Shown here: positions 22,742-33,397 of the stretch, in pieces | How the letters are laid out: every line of letters begins with the position of its first letter | Numbering within the stretch: position 1 is the stretch's first letter | Translations under genes and position numbers: made by a program | The notes under the pieces: model-generated | Told to the model about the DNA's origin: nothing | What the model saw: only the letters and a program-made list of their open reading frames with translations | Database searches by the model: none | NCBI RefSeq assembly: GCF_007922615.2 | Contig: NZ_CP042301.2 | Coordinates: 1,426,001 to 1,490,000, forward strand | Length of the DNA stretch: 64,000 nucleotides | Source: Nitratireductor mangrovi | GTDB taxonomy: Bacteria > Pseudomonadota > Alphaproteobacteria > Rhizobiales > Rhizobiaceae | Direction: 5' to 3'

Positions 22742-23212
22742 ATGCCCAAATACGAGACGGTCCGAAACGTCGCACATGCGCCGGACGAGATGTTCGCGCT
22801 GGTCGCCGACATCGAGCGCTACCCGGAGTTCGTCCCGATGTGTGAGGCGCTTGCGGTGCGTTCGCGAAAGGAGGGCCACGGCGTCGTTCTGTCGGTCGCG
22901 GACATGACCGTCGGCTACAAGGCGATCCGCGAGACCTTCACCAGCCAGGTGATCGCGCGCAAGAGCGACCACGCCATCAACGTCAAATATCTCGACGGTC
23001 CGTTCCGTTTCCTCGACAATCGCTGGCGTTTCGAGCCCGACGGCCGCGGCGGCACCGACATCCATTTCTACATTAATTACGAGTTCAAGAGCCGCATCCT
23101 CGGCGCCATGATGGGGGCGATGTTCGACCGCGCCTTCCGCATGTTCGCCTCGGCTTTCGAAAAGCGCGCCGACGAGGTCTACGGCGCGCCGAACCGCGCC
23201 ACGGCCACGTAA
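22742..23212 (+). CDS. Coq10/RatA family START-domain protein
   Basis: The 156-residue protein matches the polyketide cyclase/START group with the family opening FALVADIERYPEFVPMC and the ending EFKSRILGAMMGAMFDRAFRMFASAFEKRA. Members include mitochondrial COQ10, which binds ubiquinone and supports respiration, and E. coli RatA, described as blocking 70S assembly. In alphaproteobacteria a ubiquinone-binding role is the more natural reading. It starts 6 bases after lipA, so it is almost certainly cotranscribed. No antitoxin-like partner is next to it, which speaks against a toxin role. Confidence 0.85.
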   Translation: MPKYETVRNVAHAPDEMFALVADIERYPEFVPMCEALAVRSRKEGHGVVLSVADMTVGYKAIRETFTSQVIARKSDHAINVKYLDGPFRFLDNRWRFEPDGRGGTDIHFYINYEFKSRILGAMMGAMFDRAFRMFASAFEKRADEVYGAPNRATAT

Positions 23213-23269
23213 AAGCCGGGTTAACCCCCCGCGCGTTACCTTGGCCGCCTCGCGGTCAGGGAGAACATC

Positions 23270-25513
23270 ATGACGACCATCGACAGGGTCGCCACGGAGC
23301 GGAGTTCGCCGGCGGTGCGCCTTGCGTTGCCGGTCTTTGCACTGACGCTGTCACTCAGCGCCTTCCTGCTTTTTTCCGTCCAGCCGTTCTTCGCCAAGAT
23401 GGTGCTGCCGCGGCTTGGCGGTTCGCCCGGCGTCTGGTCGGTGGCGATGGTCTTTTTCCAGGGTGTTCTCCTGCTGGGTTACGGCTATGCGCACCTGCTG
23501 ACCAGCCGCCTCGGCCTGCGTGCCGCGGCTCTCCTCCATGCCGTTGTGCTCGCCGCAGCCTTCCTGTTCCTGCCGATAGCCATTCCTGCCGGCTGGGAAA
23601 CGCCGCCCGAGACCGGCCAGTCGCTCTGGCTGCTCGGCCTGTTCGGCGTTTCCGTCGGCCTGCCGTTCTTCGCCGTTTCGGCCAATGCGCCGCTCTTGCA
23701 GGCCTGGTTTGCCCGCACCGGCCATCCGCACGCGGCAGACCCGTATTTCCTCTACGGTGCCAGCAATCTCGGGTCGTTTGCTTCGCTGATCCTGTTCATC
23801 ATCTTTTTCGAACCGCTTTTCACGCTATCGCTGCAATCGGCCATGTGGGCCGCGGGATTTGCCCTGTTGGCGGCGATGATCGTCGGCGCGGCAATGCTCG
23901 TGATTTCCGTCGAGGCACCGGTTGAGAACGGGCCGGAGAACCAGACGGGAGGCGAAATGAGCGGCTCGATCGGAGAGACCGCGCGCTGGATCCTGTTCGC
24001 CTTCATCCCCTCCGGCCTTCTGGTTGCGGTCACTGCGCACATTTCGGTCGATGTGGCCGCCGCACCCTTCCTCTGGGTGGCCCCGCTGGCGCTCTTCCTC
24101 CTGACCTTCGTGCTCGCCTTCGCGCGGCGGCCGATCTTCACCATAAGGCGACTGGGCTCCGTCCTGCCGTTCGCGGCGACCGCCGCCCTGATCGCCATCT
24201 ATGCGCATTCGATGGTCCCGATCTGGATCGCGCTTTGTATCCATCTCGCGTTCTTCTTCATCGCGGCGCTGTTCTGCCACAGCCTGCTGGTGGCGCGCCG
24301 GCCGCCGGCTGCGCGTCTGACGGCGTTCTACCTGTGGATGTCGTTCGGCGGTGTGCTGGGCGGCATCTTTGCGTCGCTGATCGCGCCGATCGCCTTCGAA
24401 TGGGTGGCCGAGTATGTGCTGCTTATCCTCCTGGTCATGGTGATCGGACCGCGCATCGCGGCGCGGCCCGCGGGCGAGATCGCGACCTTCGTTGCAACGG
24501 GCGCCGTTCTGGGCGCCATGATCCTGACCGGGGCACAGTTCGAAGCGCTGGAACGGTTCTTCAGCGGCGGTGCGCTTGCCGCAGTCCTGATCGGCTTCGC
24601 GTTCGCGGCACTGGTGATCGGCATCTTCCAGCCAGCCGCCCGACTGATCATGCTGATACCGGTGATCCCGCTTGCCTTCCTGCAAAGTCATGCCTCGGGC
24701 GAACTCTTCCAGGAGCGCTCCTTCTTCGGCGTCGTGCGCGTCAGCGACACGGCGGACGGGCGCTTTCGGCTCATGCGCCACGGCACCACCATCCACGGGG
24801 CGATGGCCCTTTCGAACTCCGGCGACCGGCCCGAACCGTTGACCTACTACCATTCCTCCGGCGGGATCGCAGCCGCCATCCATGCAATGCAGCGGCGCCG
24901 GGGCGGCGCCATGGATCAGGTCGGGGCGATCGGGCTCGGCACCGGCAGCGCCTTCTGCCACCGCGCGCCGGGCGAAACCTGGACCGGCTTCGAGATCGAC
25001 CGCAGCGTCGTGGATGCGGCGGTCGACAAGGGCCTGTTCTCCTTCATGCCGTCCTGCGCGCCGGATGCCCCGATGATCGTCGGCGATGCACGGATCACGC
25101 TCGCCGGCGAACCGGACCACCGCTACGACCTGCTTCTGGTCGACGCTTTTTCTTCCGACTCGATCCCGGTTCATCTCATGACCCGGGAGGCGATCGCGCT
25201 CTATCTGTCGAAGGTCGTCGCCGACGGCGTTGTCGTCATGCATATCTCGAACCGCCATCTGGAACTGGGCAGCGTGCTGGCGGCGATCGCCCGGGACGAG
25301 GGGTTGGCGATCCGCACTGGCCATTTCACGCCGGACGCGGCTGACGCCGAGCGCCACGTGGCGAAGTCCCGCGTGGCGGTGATTGCGCGCGAGGCCGCGC
25401 ATTTCGGGCCAATGCTCGACGATCCGCGCTGGACGGTGCCGGAGGCGGGAACAACGCGCGCCTGGACTGACGACTACTCGAACATCATCTCGGCGATGAT
25501 GCGAAAGAAATAG
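23270..25513 (+). CDS. Polytopic membrane protein fused to a spermidine synthase-like methyltransferase-fold domain
   Basis: The 747-residue product has about 12 hydrophobic segments in the first 470 residues, then a soluble domain with the aminopropyltransferase/SAM-binding fold. Visible motifs are the glycine loop at 555-559 (GLGTG), an acidic end of strand 2 (FEIDRSVV), and Asp625 in LLVDAFSSDSIP with following HLMTREAI. The fusion occurs in many proteobacteria and is annotated as a fused MFS/spermidine synthase, but its substrate is not established. No classical speE or S-adenosylmethionine decarboxylase gene is nearby. It stands between the Coq10-like gene and the minus-strand pncC. Confidence 0.85.
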   Translation: MTTIDRVATERSSPAVRLALPVFALTLSLSAFLLFSVQPFFAKMVLPRLGGSPGVWSVAMVFFQGVLLLGYGYAHLLTSRLGLRAAALLHAVVLAAAFLFLPIAIPAGWETPPETGQSLWLLGLFGVSVGLPFFAVSANAPLLQAWFARTGHPHAADPYFLYGASNLGSFASLILFIIFFEPLFTLSLQSAMWAAGFALLAAMIVGAAMLVISVEAPVENGPENQTGGEMSGSIGETARWILFAFIPSGLLVAVTAHISVDVAAAPFLWVAPLALFLLTFVLAFARRPIFTIRRLGSVLPFAATAALIAIYAHSMVPIWIALCIHLAFFFIAALFCHSLLVARRPPAARLTAFYLWMSFGGVLGGIFASLIAPIAFEWVAEYVLLILLVMVIGPRIAARPAGEIATFVATGAVLGAMILTGAQFEALERFFSGGALAAVLIGFAFAALVIGIFQPAARLIMLIPVIPLAFLQSHASGELFQERSFFGVVRVSDTADGRFRLMRHGTTIHGAMALSNSGDRPEPLTYYHSSGGIAAAIHAMQRRRGGAMDQVGAIGLGTGSAFCHRAPGETWTGFEIDRSVVDAAVDKGLFSFMPSCAPDAPMIVGDARITLAGEPDHRYDLLLVDAFSSDSIPVHLMTREAIALYLSKVVADGVVVMHISNRHLELGSVLAAIARDEGLAIRTGHFTPDAADAERHVAKSRVAVIAREAAHFGPMLDDPRWTVPEAGTTRAWTDDYSNIISAMMRKK

Positions 25514-25538
25514 GCGGTCGACGGCGGCCGAAGCGCAT

Positions 25539-26033
25539 TCAACGCTCGCGTTCGGCTTCCTCGAGGAGTAGTCGAAGCGCAAGGTCGCGCGCCTCCCGCC
25601 TGACCGGATCACGGCCGAGATCACCGAAACGGCGCTGATGCGCGGCGACGTTGCCGTTGCGCCGCGCGACGGCGAACCAGACCAGCCCGACGGGTTTTTC
25701 GGCAGAGCCACCGCCGGGCCCGGCAATGCCCGTCACCGACACGGCTATATCCGCCCGCGAATGATCGAGTGCGCCCACCGCCATCTCGCGCGCCGTTTCG
25801 CCGGATACCGCACCATGCCGGGCCAGAGTCTGCAGATCGACGCCCAGCATCTCCACCTTGGCCTCGTTGGAATAGGTGACGAAGCCGCGCTCGACCACGA
25901 CGGAGGAGCCGGCGATGTCGGTCAGCGCCGCCGCGACCATGCCACCGGTGCAGGATTCAGCCGTGGCGACCATGAGGCCGCGGCTCTCGCAGGCCGCCAG
26001 GACCGCCCGGGCGAGATCGTCATGCGTCGTCAT
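25539..26033 (-). CDS. pncC: CinA-like amidohydrolase domain protein (NMN deamidase PncC)
   Basis: The 164-residue protein corresponds to the C-terminal CinA domain alone, as in E. coli PncC, which converts nicotinamide mononucleotide to nicotinate mononucleotide in pyridine-nucleotide recycling. Motifs are the catalytic serine region ATAESCTGG (Ser27), FVTYSNEAK (residues 51-59) and [12 protein letters not shown]. It overlaps the end of ispDF by 4 bases on the same strand, so it is translated from the same message. This ispDF-cinA pairing is common in Rhizobiales. Confidence 0.88.
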   Translation of the reverse strand: MTTHDDLARAVLAACESRGLMVATAESCTGGMVAAALTDIAGSSVVVERGFVTYSNEAKVEMLGVDLQTLARHGAVSGETAREMAVGALDHSRADIAVSVTGIAGPGGGSAEKPVGLVWFAVARRNGNVAAHQRRFGDLGRDPVRREARDLALRLLLEEAERER

Positions 26034-27235
26034 GACAGGCTGCCCGGATAAACCACCGTCGCCGTCGCGATCGCGGCAATGCCTTCACCGCGGCCCAGAA
26101 AGCCGAGCTTTTCGTTGGTCGTTGCCTTGACCGAGACGCGGTGTTCCTCGATGCCGAGGGCGGCGGCGAGGGCCGCGACCATCGCCGGCCGGTGCGGGCC
26201 GATCTTCGGCGCTTCGCAGATCAGCGTGACGTCGGCATTGGCGATGCGACCGCCTTTCTCGCGGACAATCGTTGCGGCATGCGCGGCGAACTTCGAGGAA
26301 GCAGCACCTTTCCATTGCGGGTCGGATGGCGGAAAGTGCGTGCCGATGTCGCCGGCGCCGCAGGTCGCCAGAAGCGCGTCGGTAAGCGCATGCAGGCCGA
26401 CATCGGCATCTGAATGGCCAACGAGCGCCTTGTCGTGCGGGATGTCGACACCGCACAGCGTGACATGGTCGCCGGGTCCGAGCGCGTGCACGTCGTAGCC
26501 GTTGCCGGTGCGCACGTCAGGCCACGCCGATGCATTCATGCGCAGCTTTTCGTCCGCCATAACGATCTCCCGTGCGAAGGTCAGCTTGATGTTGTCGGGC
26601 TCGCCCTCGACGATGCGCACGGTAAGGCCGGCCCACTCGGCGATGGCCGAATCGTCGGTGAAGTCGTCGCGGCCTTCAGCAGCCGCTTGGCGATGCGCAG
26701 CGAGGATGGCGGCAAACGGAAAGCCCTGCGGCGTCTGCGCGGCATGAAGGCCATTGCGCGGAACGGTCGCTGACACGATGCCGCCATTGCCCGCCTTCTT
26801 GAGCGTATCGGCAATGGCTAGCGCGGGCAGTGCGCCGGTATCGGCAGTGACAGCCGCTGCGACCCGCGCAATGAGGCCCTCCGACACGAAGGGCCGGACG
26901 CCATCATGGATCAGCACCGCGCCTGGCGCGGAGGGTTTGAGAGCCTTAAGCGCCCGCAAGGTCGAGGCCTGCCGCGTCGCGCCGCCATGGACGATGACGA
27001 CGTCCGGGGGCAGGTCGCAAACGGCGGTGCGGAACAGCTCCTCGTCTTCGGGATGGATGGCGACGACCAGCCTGCCGACGAGGGGATGCGCTAAAAACGC
27101 GGTGATGGTATGAGCCAGCACGGCGCGTCCGCCGATGGAGCGATATTGCTTCGGCCCGTCGCGCTGGCCTGCGCGTTCGCCGCGGCCTGCCGCGACGATG
27201 ACGGCGGCGATCGTTCCCTTCTCGCGCGTGGACAT
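26030..27235 (-). CDS. ispDF: Bifunctional IspD/IspF of the non-mevalonate isoprenoid pathway
   Basis: The 401-residue fusion catalyses two separate steps of isopentenyl diphosphate synthesis. The N-terminal cytidylyltransferase IspD (residues 1 to about 235) has AAGRGERAG and the HDGVRPF motif. The C-terminal MECDP synthase IspF (from about residue 240) has Asp248 and His250 in GNGYDVHAL and [18 protein letters not shown], ending with the conserved [16 protein letters not shown]. Such fusions are typical of alphaproteobacteria. It is divergent from dusB. Confidence 0.97.
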   Translation of the reverse strand: MSTREKGTIAAVIVAAGRGERAGQRDGPKQYRSIGGRAVLAHTITAFLAHPLVGRLVVAIHPEDEELFRTAVCDLPPDVVIVHGGATRQASTLRALKALKPSAPGAVLIHDGVRPFVSEGLIARVAAAVTADTGALPALAIADTLKKAGNGGIVSATVPRNGLHAAQTPQGFPFAAILAAHRQAAAEGRDDFTDDSAIAEWAGLTVRIVEGEPDNIKLTFAREIVMADEKLRMNASAWPDVRTGNGYDVHALGPGDHVTLCGVDIPHDKALVGHSDADVGLHALTDALLATCGAGDIGTHFPPSDPQWKGAASSKFAAHAATIVREKGGRIANADVTLICEAPKIGPHRPAMVAALAAALGIEEHRVSVKATTNEKLGFLGRGEGIAAIATATVVYPGSLS

Positions 27236-27386
27236 GGGCCTTTTCCGTATCAGTCGCGCTGGATTAGCGAGGCTGCCGGGGGAAGGCCAGAAGTTTATCC
27301 GGCGTGCAGTCCGGATGCTGGATTCCGCATTGCAACATCGTCCGTCAATGGCTAAGGATTAAGCAGCATGAGATTGTGCGCGGAAA

Positions 27387-28424
27387 ATGTGCATGGCAGT
27401 TCTTGACGATCTGGCTCAGCCCTTGCGGGTCGGCGGGGTCGAAATTCGCAACCGGGTGTTTCTGGCGCCGCTCTCGGGCATCACCGACAGCGCCTTTCGC
27501 AGCCGCGCCTTCCGCCACGGTGCGGGCATGGTGGTCTCCGAGATGATTGCCAGCGGCGAGCTTGCACGCGGGCGTGGCGACACCAGGCGGCGACTGCTGT
27601 GGGCCGACGAAACGCCGCGCGTGGTTCAGCTGACCGGCCGCGAGGCGCGCTGGATTGCCGAGGGCGCGCGGATCGCGGCGGGCGAGGGCGCCGACATCGT
27701 CGACATCAACATGGGCTGCCCGGCCAAGAAGGTGACCGGCGGCTATTGCGGGTCGGCACTGATGCTCGATCTGGACCTTGCCGAATCGCTGATCGCGGCG
27801 GCAGCCGAAGCCGTTTCGGTTCCGGTCACCGTGAAGATGCGGCTCGGCTGGGACGAAAGCGCTTTGCTGGCGCCCGAGCTGGCGCGCCGGGCCGAGGCCG
27901 CCGGTGCGCGGATGGTGACGGTGCATGGGCGCACCCGCTGCCAGTTCTACAAGGGGCAGGCAGACTGGCGCGCCATCCGGCGGGTTAAGGAGGCCGTGTC
28001 GATCCCGGTGATCGCCAATGGCGACATCAAGACGGAGGACGACGCGGTCGCGGTCCTGCAAGCCTCCGGCGCGGATGCGGTCATGGTCGGGCGCGCCCAT
28101 TGCGGTGCGCCGTGGATCGCCGGCGCCATCGCCGCCCGTGCCGCGGGCACGGTCGCGCCGGGCATACCAAGTTCGCCGGAAGAGATCGCGGACTATGTGG
28201 TCGACCATTATCGCGACATGCTGTCCCTTTATGGCGTGACGACCGGCGTGCGCCATGCCCGGAAACATCTGGGCTGGTATCTCGACCGGCACGCTCAAGC
28301 GCTCGAACAGGCGGATCGCCACGCGATCATGACCGGCACCGATCCCGGGCAGGTCGCCGCCGCGCTACGTGCCGCCTTCATTCTGCAAGGCGACGCCATG
28401 CCCGGCCTGAGGAGCGCCGCATGA
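27387..28424 (+). CDS. dusB: tRNA dihydrouridine synthase (NifR3/DusB family)
   Basis: This 345-residue FMN-dependent enzyme reduces uridines in tRNA D-loops. Family landmarks are [13 protein letters not shown] near the N-terminus, [34 protein letters not shown] and the FMN phosphate site IANGDI...[10 protein letters not shown]. As in most alphaproteobacteria it is the first gene of the nitrogen-regulation operon (the historical name nifR3), and its stop overlaps the ntrB start (ATGA). The start at 27387 is the earlier of two nearby ATGs, 6 bases apart. Confidence 0.95.
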   Translation: MCMAVLDDLAQPLRVGGVEIRNRVFLAPLSGITDSAFRSRAFRHGAGMVVSEMIASGELARGRGDTRRRLLWADETPRVVQLTGREARWIAEGARIAAGEGADIVDINMGCPAKKVTGGYCGSALMLDLDLAESLIAAAAEAVSVPVTVKMRLGWDESALLAPELARRAEAAGARMVTVHGRTRCQFYKGQADWRAIRRVKEAVSIPVIANGDIKTEDDAVAVLQASGADAVMVGRAHCGAPWIAGAIAARAAGTVAPGIPSSPEEIADYVVDHYRDMLSLYGVTTGVRHARKHLGWYLDRHAQALEQADRHAIMTGTDPGQVAAALRAAFILQGDAMPGLRSAA

Positions 28425-29563
28425 CGACAGCGACGCTTTCCCCGCCGCAGGTGTCGCTGGCCGAGGTAGTGCTGAACACCATCCGCCACCCCGTCATCAT
28501 GCTCGACGCGGACGACCGCATTTCCTTCGCGAATGCCGACGCCGAGGACTTTTTCCGTTCCAGCGCCGTCATGCTGGCGCGCAACACGCTCGGCCATTTC
28601 GTGCCGTTCGGCAGCCCGCTGCTGACACTCGTCGAACAGGTGCGCGAGCGCCAGTCGCCGGTCAACGAATACCGGGTCGATATCTCTTCGCCGCGCCTTG
28701 GCGGCGACAAGCTGGTCGATATCCTCGTCGCCCCGGTGCCGGAGCTTCCGGGCTCCGTGGTGGTGATGTTCCAGGAACGCTCGATGGCCGACAAGATCGA
28801 TCGCCAGATGACGCATCGCGGCGCGGCACGCTCGGTCACGGGGCTGGCGGCGATGCTTGCCCACGAGATCAAGAACCCGCTCTCCGGTATTCGCGGCGCC
28901 GCCCAGCTTCTGGAATCGAGTGCATCAGACGAGGATCGGGCGCTGACCCGGCTAATCACCGACGAAACCGACCGCATCGTGGCGCTGGTCGACCGCATGG
29001 AGGTCTTCTCGGACGAACGCCCGATCGCCCGCGAGGCCGTCAACATCCATGTCGTGCTCGACCACGTGAAGGCGATCGCCCGCAACGGCTTCGCGAACAA
29101 GGTCCGTATCCTCGAGGACTACGATCCGTCGCTGCCGCCGGTCTACGGCAACCGCGACCAGTTGGTCCAGGTGTTCCTCAACCTGGTCAAGAACGCCGCC
29201 GAGGCCGTCGGGCCGGATACCGGCGGCGAGATCACCTTGTCGACGGCGTTCAGGCCCGGCATCAGGCTCGCCGTTCCCGGCACCCGCGACCGCGTCTCGT
29301 TGCCGCTGGAATTCTGCGTCCACGACAACGGCCCCGGCGTGCCCGACGACATCCTGCCGATCCTGTTCGATCCCTTCATCACCAGCAAGACGAACGGCTC
29401 CGGCCTTGGCCTGGCTCTGGTCGCGAAGATCGTCGGCGAGCATGGCGGCGTCATCGAATGCGATTCCTCCCCGCGTGGCACCACGTTCCGCATCCTGATG
29501 CCGGCCTGGAAGGAAAGCGGCAGTCGGCGCGGCGACCAAACCCCGGAAAGAGACGATCGATGA
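28421..29563 (+). CDS. ntrB: Nitrogen regulation sensor histidine kinase NtrB
   Basis: NtrB phosphorylates NtrC when nitrogen is limiting and is controlled by PII proteins. The 380-residue soluble kinase has an N-terminal PAS domain (about residues 12-120), the dimerisation H-box with His148 in [11 protein letters not shown], and an ATPase domain with [17 protein letters not shown] and GSGLGLALV. It lacks membrane helices, as expected for NtrB. Both ends overlap neighbours by 4 bases (dusB stop, ntrC start). Confidence 0.96.
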   Translation: MTTATLSPPQVSLAEVVLNTIRHPVIMLDADDRISFANADAEDFFRSSAVMLARNTLGHFVPFGSPLLTLVEQVRERQSPVNEYRVDISSPRLGGDKLVDILVAPVPELPGSVVVMFQERSMADKIDRQMTHRGAARSVTGLAAMLAHEIKNPLSGIRGAAQLLESSASDEDRALTRLITDETDRIVALVDRMEVFSDERPIAREAVNIHVVLDHVKAIARNGFANKVRILEDYDPSLPPVYGNRDQLVQVFLNLVKNAAEAVGPDTGGEITLSTAFRPGIRLAVPGTRDRVSLPLEFCVHDNGPGVPDDILPILFDPFITSKTNGSGLGLALVAKIVGEHGGVIECDSSPRGTTFRILMPAWKESGSRRGDQTPERDDR

Positions 29564-31017
29564 GCCACGGCAGCATTCTTGTTGCAGACGACGACGCCGC
29601 AATCCGCACCGTGCTGAACCAGGCATTGTCGCGCGTCGGCCACGACGTGCGCGTGACGTCAAACGCGGCGACGCTGTGGCGTTGGGTGGCGGCGGGCGAG
29701 GGCGATCTGGTGATCACCGATGTGGTCATGCCCGACGAGAACGCCTTCGACATGCTGCCGCGCATCAAGAAGGCGCGGCCGCAATTGCCGGTCATCGTCA
29801 TGAGTGCGCAGAATACCTTCATGACGGCGATCCGGGCCTCCGAAAAGGGCGCCTACGAATACCTGCCCAAGCCGTTCGATCTCACCGAACTGCTGGGCAT
29901 CGTCAACCGCGCCCTGTCGGAGCCGAAACAGCCGGCAGCCGAACAGCGTAGCGACGACCAGCCCGAATCGATGCCACTGGTCGGCCGCTCGGCAGCCATG
30001 CAGGACATCTACCGCATGCTGGCGCGCATGATGCAGACCGACCTGACGGTCATGATCAGCGGCGAATCCGGCACCGGCAAGGAACTGGTCGCCCGCGCGC
30101 TGCATGAATATGGCCGCCGCCGCAACGGCCCCTTCGTTGCCATCAACATGGCTGCGATCCCGCGCGACCTGATCGAATCGGAACTGTTCGGGCACGAGAA
30201 GGGCGCCTTCACCGGTGCCCAGCACCGCTCGACCGGACGCTTCGAGCAGGCCGAGGGCGGCACGCTGTTTCTCGACGAGATCGGCGACATGCCGATGGAG
30301 GCGCAGACCCGGCTTCTGCGCGTGCTGCAGCAGGGCGAATACACGACCGTCGGCGGCCGCACCCCGATCAAGACCGATGTGCGCATCGTCGCCGCCACCA
30401 ACAAGGATTTGCGCACCCTGATCAATCAGGGCCTGTTCCGCGAGGACCTGTTCTATCGCCTTAACGTAGTGCCGCTTCGCCTGCCGCCGCTGCGCGAGCG
30501 CGCCGAGGACGTACCCGACCTCGTGCGGCATTTTTTTGCCGCGGCCGAGAAGGAAGGCCTGCAGGCCAAGCGCGTCGTCCCGGCGGGGCTCGACGCCATG
30601 AAACGCTATTCGTGGCCGGGCAATGTGCGCGAACTGGAAAACCTGGTGCGGCGGCTGGCCGCGCTCTACCCGCAGGAAGAGATCACCGCCGAGATCATCG
30701 ACGCCGAATTGAGCGGCGCGGCGCGGCCCGAGGCCGGACAGACGCAGGCGATGCTGCCCGACAACATCACAATCGGCCAGGCGGTCGAGCACTATCTCCA
30801 GCGCTATTTCACATCCTATGGCGACGAGCTGCCACCGGCCGGGCTCTACCAGCGCATCCTGGCCGAGGTCGAATATCCGCTGGTCTTGGCGTCAATGACG
30901 GCCACGCGCGGCAACCAGATCCGGGCAGCCGAACTGCTGGGCCTCAACCGCAACACCCTGCGCAAGAAGATCCGCGAATTGGGCATCAACGTCTACCGCA
31001 CCGCACGCGGCGGCTGA
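29560..31017 (+). CDS. ntrC: Nitrogen regulation response regulator NtrC (sigma-54 activator)
   Basis: The 485-residue regulator has a receiver domain with Asp54 (ITDVVMPDE), an AAA+ domain with Walker A GESGTGKE, the sigma-54 contact motif GAFTGA at 215-220 and [10 protein letters not shown], and a C-terminal Fis-type HTH ([20 protein letters not shown]). It should activate sigma-54 promoters for nitrogen assimilation. The start at 29560 overlaps the ntrB stop (ATGA); the open frame upstream has no other good start. Confidence 0.97.
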   Translation: MSHGSILVADDDAAIRTVLNQALSRVGHDVRVTSNAATLWRWVAAGEGDLVITDVVMPDENAFDMLPRIKKARPQLPVIVMSAQNTFMTAIRASEKGAYEYLPKPFDLTELLGIVNRALSEPKQPAAEQRSDDQPESMPLVGRSAAMQDIYRMLARMMQTDLTVMISGESGTGKELVARALHEYGRRRNGPFVAINMAAIPRDLIESELFGHEKGAFTGAQHRSTGRFEQAEGGTLFLDEIGDMPMEAQTRLLRVLQQGEYTTVGGRTPIKTDVRIVAATNKDLRTLINQGLFREDLFYRLNVVPLRLPPLRERAEDVPDLVRHFFAAAEKEGLQAKRVVPAGLDAMKRYSWPGNVRELENLVRRLAALYPQEEITAEIIDAELSGAARPEAGQTQAMLPDNITIGQAVEHYLQRYFTSYGDELPPAGLYQRILAEVEYPLVLASMTATRGNQIRAAELLGLNRNTLRKKIRELGINVYRTARGG

Positions 31018-31075
31018 GCGCCCGAAAAATCCACGACTGCCGCGATTTTGTTGCAGAATCGCCACATTGTGTTGC

Positions 31076-33397
31076 ATGAGTGCCACGGCGACTGCGTGGC
31101 AGGAAATGACGACTCAGACCGAACTCATGCGGGCCGGCGACGTGATCGGCCCCGCCTCGCCGGAGGGGCGCAGGCTGCTGGCGTTGCCGGGCATCATCGC
31201 CGTCGTGGCGGCACTGATCTGCGCGGCCGTTTCGTTTTCGATCCTGGTCGGTCTCGGACCGATCCTGCCGACCCGCCAGGTCACGCTGACGCTGATTGCC
31301 GTCAACGTCACGCTCATCCTGGCGCTGATCGCGCTGATCGGCCGCGAGGTGCACCGCATCATCGTGGCGCGCCGGCACGGCAAGGCCGCTTCGCGGCTGC
31401 ACGTGCGCATCGTCGCGCTGTTCTCGCTGATCGCAGCCGTTCCGGCGCTCGCGGTCGCCATCATCGCGTCGATCACGCTCGACATCGGGCTCGATCGCTG
31501 GTTCGAGATCAAGACCAAGGCGATCGTGAGTTCGTCGCTGTCGATCGCCGAGGCATACGTCCAGGAGAATGCGCGCAACCTGCAGGGCACGGCGTTGTCG
31601 ATGGCGGTGACGCTCGACCAGAACAGGGCCCTCTACAGCCTCGACCGCACAGGCTTCCAGCAACTCATGACGCAGCAGGCGGTAGGCCGCGGACTGGCCC
31701 ACGCCGCCCTGATCCGGAACGACGGCAGCGTCATCATCCAGGCCGACACGCGCGCCGAGTTTGCGATGCCGGAACCGCCCGCAGGCGCCGTCAAGGATGC
31801 GGCCGACGGCGATCCGGTGCTGATCGAGCCGCGCACCCGCAATATCGTCGGTTCCATCATCCGGCTGGCGGAGATCGATGACAGCTATCTTTATACGATC
31901 CGGCTTGTCGATCCGGAGGTGATCCGGGCGCGCCAGATCGTCCAGGCCAACGCCGGCGATTATCGCGAACTGGAGGAAAGCCGCACCTCCGTCCAGTTCG
32001 CCTTCGCCCTGGTCTATCTCGGGCTGACGCTGATCATCGTGCTTTCCGCGATCTGGACCGGCATCGCCGTCGCCGACCGGCTGGTGCGACCGATCCGGCA
32101 GCTGATCGGCGCGGCGGACGAGGTCTCGACCGGCAATCTCGATGTCTCGGTGCCCGTGCGCAGTTCGGATGGCGACGTCGCCTCGCTCGGGGACACCTTC
32201 AACAAGATGCTGGGACAGCTGAAGTCGCAGCGCAACGAACTGATCTCGGCCAAGGACCAGATCGACGAACGGCGCCGCTTCTCCGAAGCGGTGCTGGCAA
32301 GCGTGACTGCCGGGGTCATCGGCGTCGACCCGGATGGCGTCATCACCATCGTCAACCGGTCCGCCGAGACCATGCTCCATGTCAGAGCATCGAAGGCGCT
32401 CGGCGACAGGCTGAGTTCGGTGCTGCCACATATCGGCCGGGTTTTCGAGATCGCGCGCGGGTCCGGCCGGCCGGTCTATCGTGAACAGGTGACGTTCTTC
32501 CGTGCCGGCGCGGAACGTACCTTCAACGTCCAGGTGACGATCGAGGAAGGCGAAAAGACGCAGGAAAGCCCGGCCTATGTCGTCACGATTGACGACATCA
32601 CCGACCTGATGCAGGCGCAGCGCTCTTCTGCCTGGGCCGACGTGGCGCGCCGCATCGCGCACGAGATCAAGAACCCGCTGACGCCGATCCAGCTGTCGGC
32701 CGAGCGCATTCGCCGCCGCTACGGCAAGGTGATCACCGAGGACCGCGAGGTCTTCGACCAGTGCACGGACACCATCATCCGCCAGGTCGGCGACATCGGC
32801 CGCATGGTCGACGAGTTTTCGGCATTCGCTCGCATGCCGAAGCCGACCATGGAGGTTACCGATCTGCGCGATTCCCTGCGCGAGGCGGTGTTCCTGGTCG
32901 AGGTCAGCCGGGCCGAGATCGGTTTCGAGCACAAGCTAGGCAAGGAGCCGCTCACCGGCAGCTTCGATACCCGTCTGATGAGCCAGGCCTTCGGCAATCT
33001 GGTCAAGAACGCCGCCGAGGCGATCGAATCCGACAGCGAGCGTGGCGATCTGCCGGGCGCGGTGCGCATCACCGCGGCAAAGGCCGGCAAATGGATCACC
33101 GTGGATGTGGTCGACAACGGCAAGGGGCTGCCGCGCGAGAACCGGCAGCGACTGCTCGAGCCCTACATGACCACCCGTGAAAAGGGCACCGGGCTCGGGC
33201 TCGCCATCGTCCGCAAGATCATCGAGGACCATGGCGGCCGGCTCGAACTGCACGATGCGCCGGCCGATTTTTTCGACGGCCGCGGCGCCCTGATCAGGGT
33301 ATTCCTGCCGGCGCTCGAGGGCAACGGGGCGGAAGAAACGACGGCGTCTGGCGACAGCGTCGACAGCGAAAAGAAGAAGGTCCGAAATGGCGTCTGA
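31076..33397 (+). CDS. ntrY: Membrane sensor histidine kinase NtrY
   Basis: The product of about 773 residues has two membrane helices in the first 100 residues, a periplasmic or membrane-linked sensor stretch and a third helix near residue 325. HAMP, PAS, H-box (His529 in [12 protein letters not shown]) and ATPase domains follow ([19 protein letters not shown]). NtrY pairs with NtrX in nitrogen, redox or envelope signalling. The start is uncertain: ATG 31076 or ATG 31106, the latter with CAGGAA just upstream. It follows ntrC after 58 bases and overlaps ntrX by 11 bases. Confidence 0.95.
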   Translation: MSATATAWQEMTTQTELMRAGDVIGPASPEGRRLLALPGIIAVVAALICAAVSFSILVGLGPILPTRQVTLTLIAVNVTLILALIALIGREVHRIIVARRHGKAASRLHVRIVALFSLIAAVPALAVAIIASITLDIGLDRWFEIKTKAIVSSSLSIAEAYVQENARNLQGTALSMAVTLDQNRALYSLDRTGFQQLMTQQAVGRGLAHAALIRNDGSVIIQADTRAEFAMPEPPAGAVKDAADGDPVLIEPRTRNIVGSIIRLAEIDDSYLYTIRLVDPEVIRARQIVQANAGDYRELEESRTSVQFAFALVYLGLTLIIVLSAIWTGIAVADRLVRPIRQLIGAADEVSTGNLDVSVPVRSSDGDVASLGDTFNKMLGQLKSQRNELISAKDQIDERRRFSEAVLASVTAGVIGVDPDGVITIVNRSAETMLHVRASKALGDRLSSVLPHIGRVFEIARGSGRPVYREQVTFFRAGAERTFNVQVTIEEGEKTQESPAYVVTIDDITDLMQAQRSSAWADVARRIAHEIKNPLTPIQLSAERIRRRYGKVITEDREVFDQCTDTIIRQVGDIGRMVDEFSAFARMPKPTMEVTDLRDSLREAVFLVEVSRAEIGFEHKLGKEPLTGSFDTRLMSQAFGNLVKNAAEAIESDSERGDLPGAVRITAAKAGKWITVDVVDNGKGLPRENRQRLLEPYMTTREKGTGLGLAIVRKIIEDHGGRLELHDAPADFFDGRGALIRVFLPALEGNGAEETTASGDSVDSEKKKVRNGV

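Noticed and set aside
22742..23212. RatA toxin of a toxin-antitoxin pair
   Set aside because: There is no small partner gene next to it and it is cotranscribed with lipA; a Coq10-like ubiquinone role is more likely.
30986..32932. 648-codon open frame antisense to ntrY
   Set aside because: It lies wholly opposite a gene with clear kinase motifs, has His/Asp/Arg-rich low-complexity translation and no family pattern. Long antisense frames are expected at this G+C.
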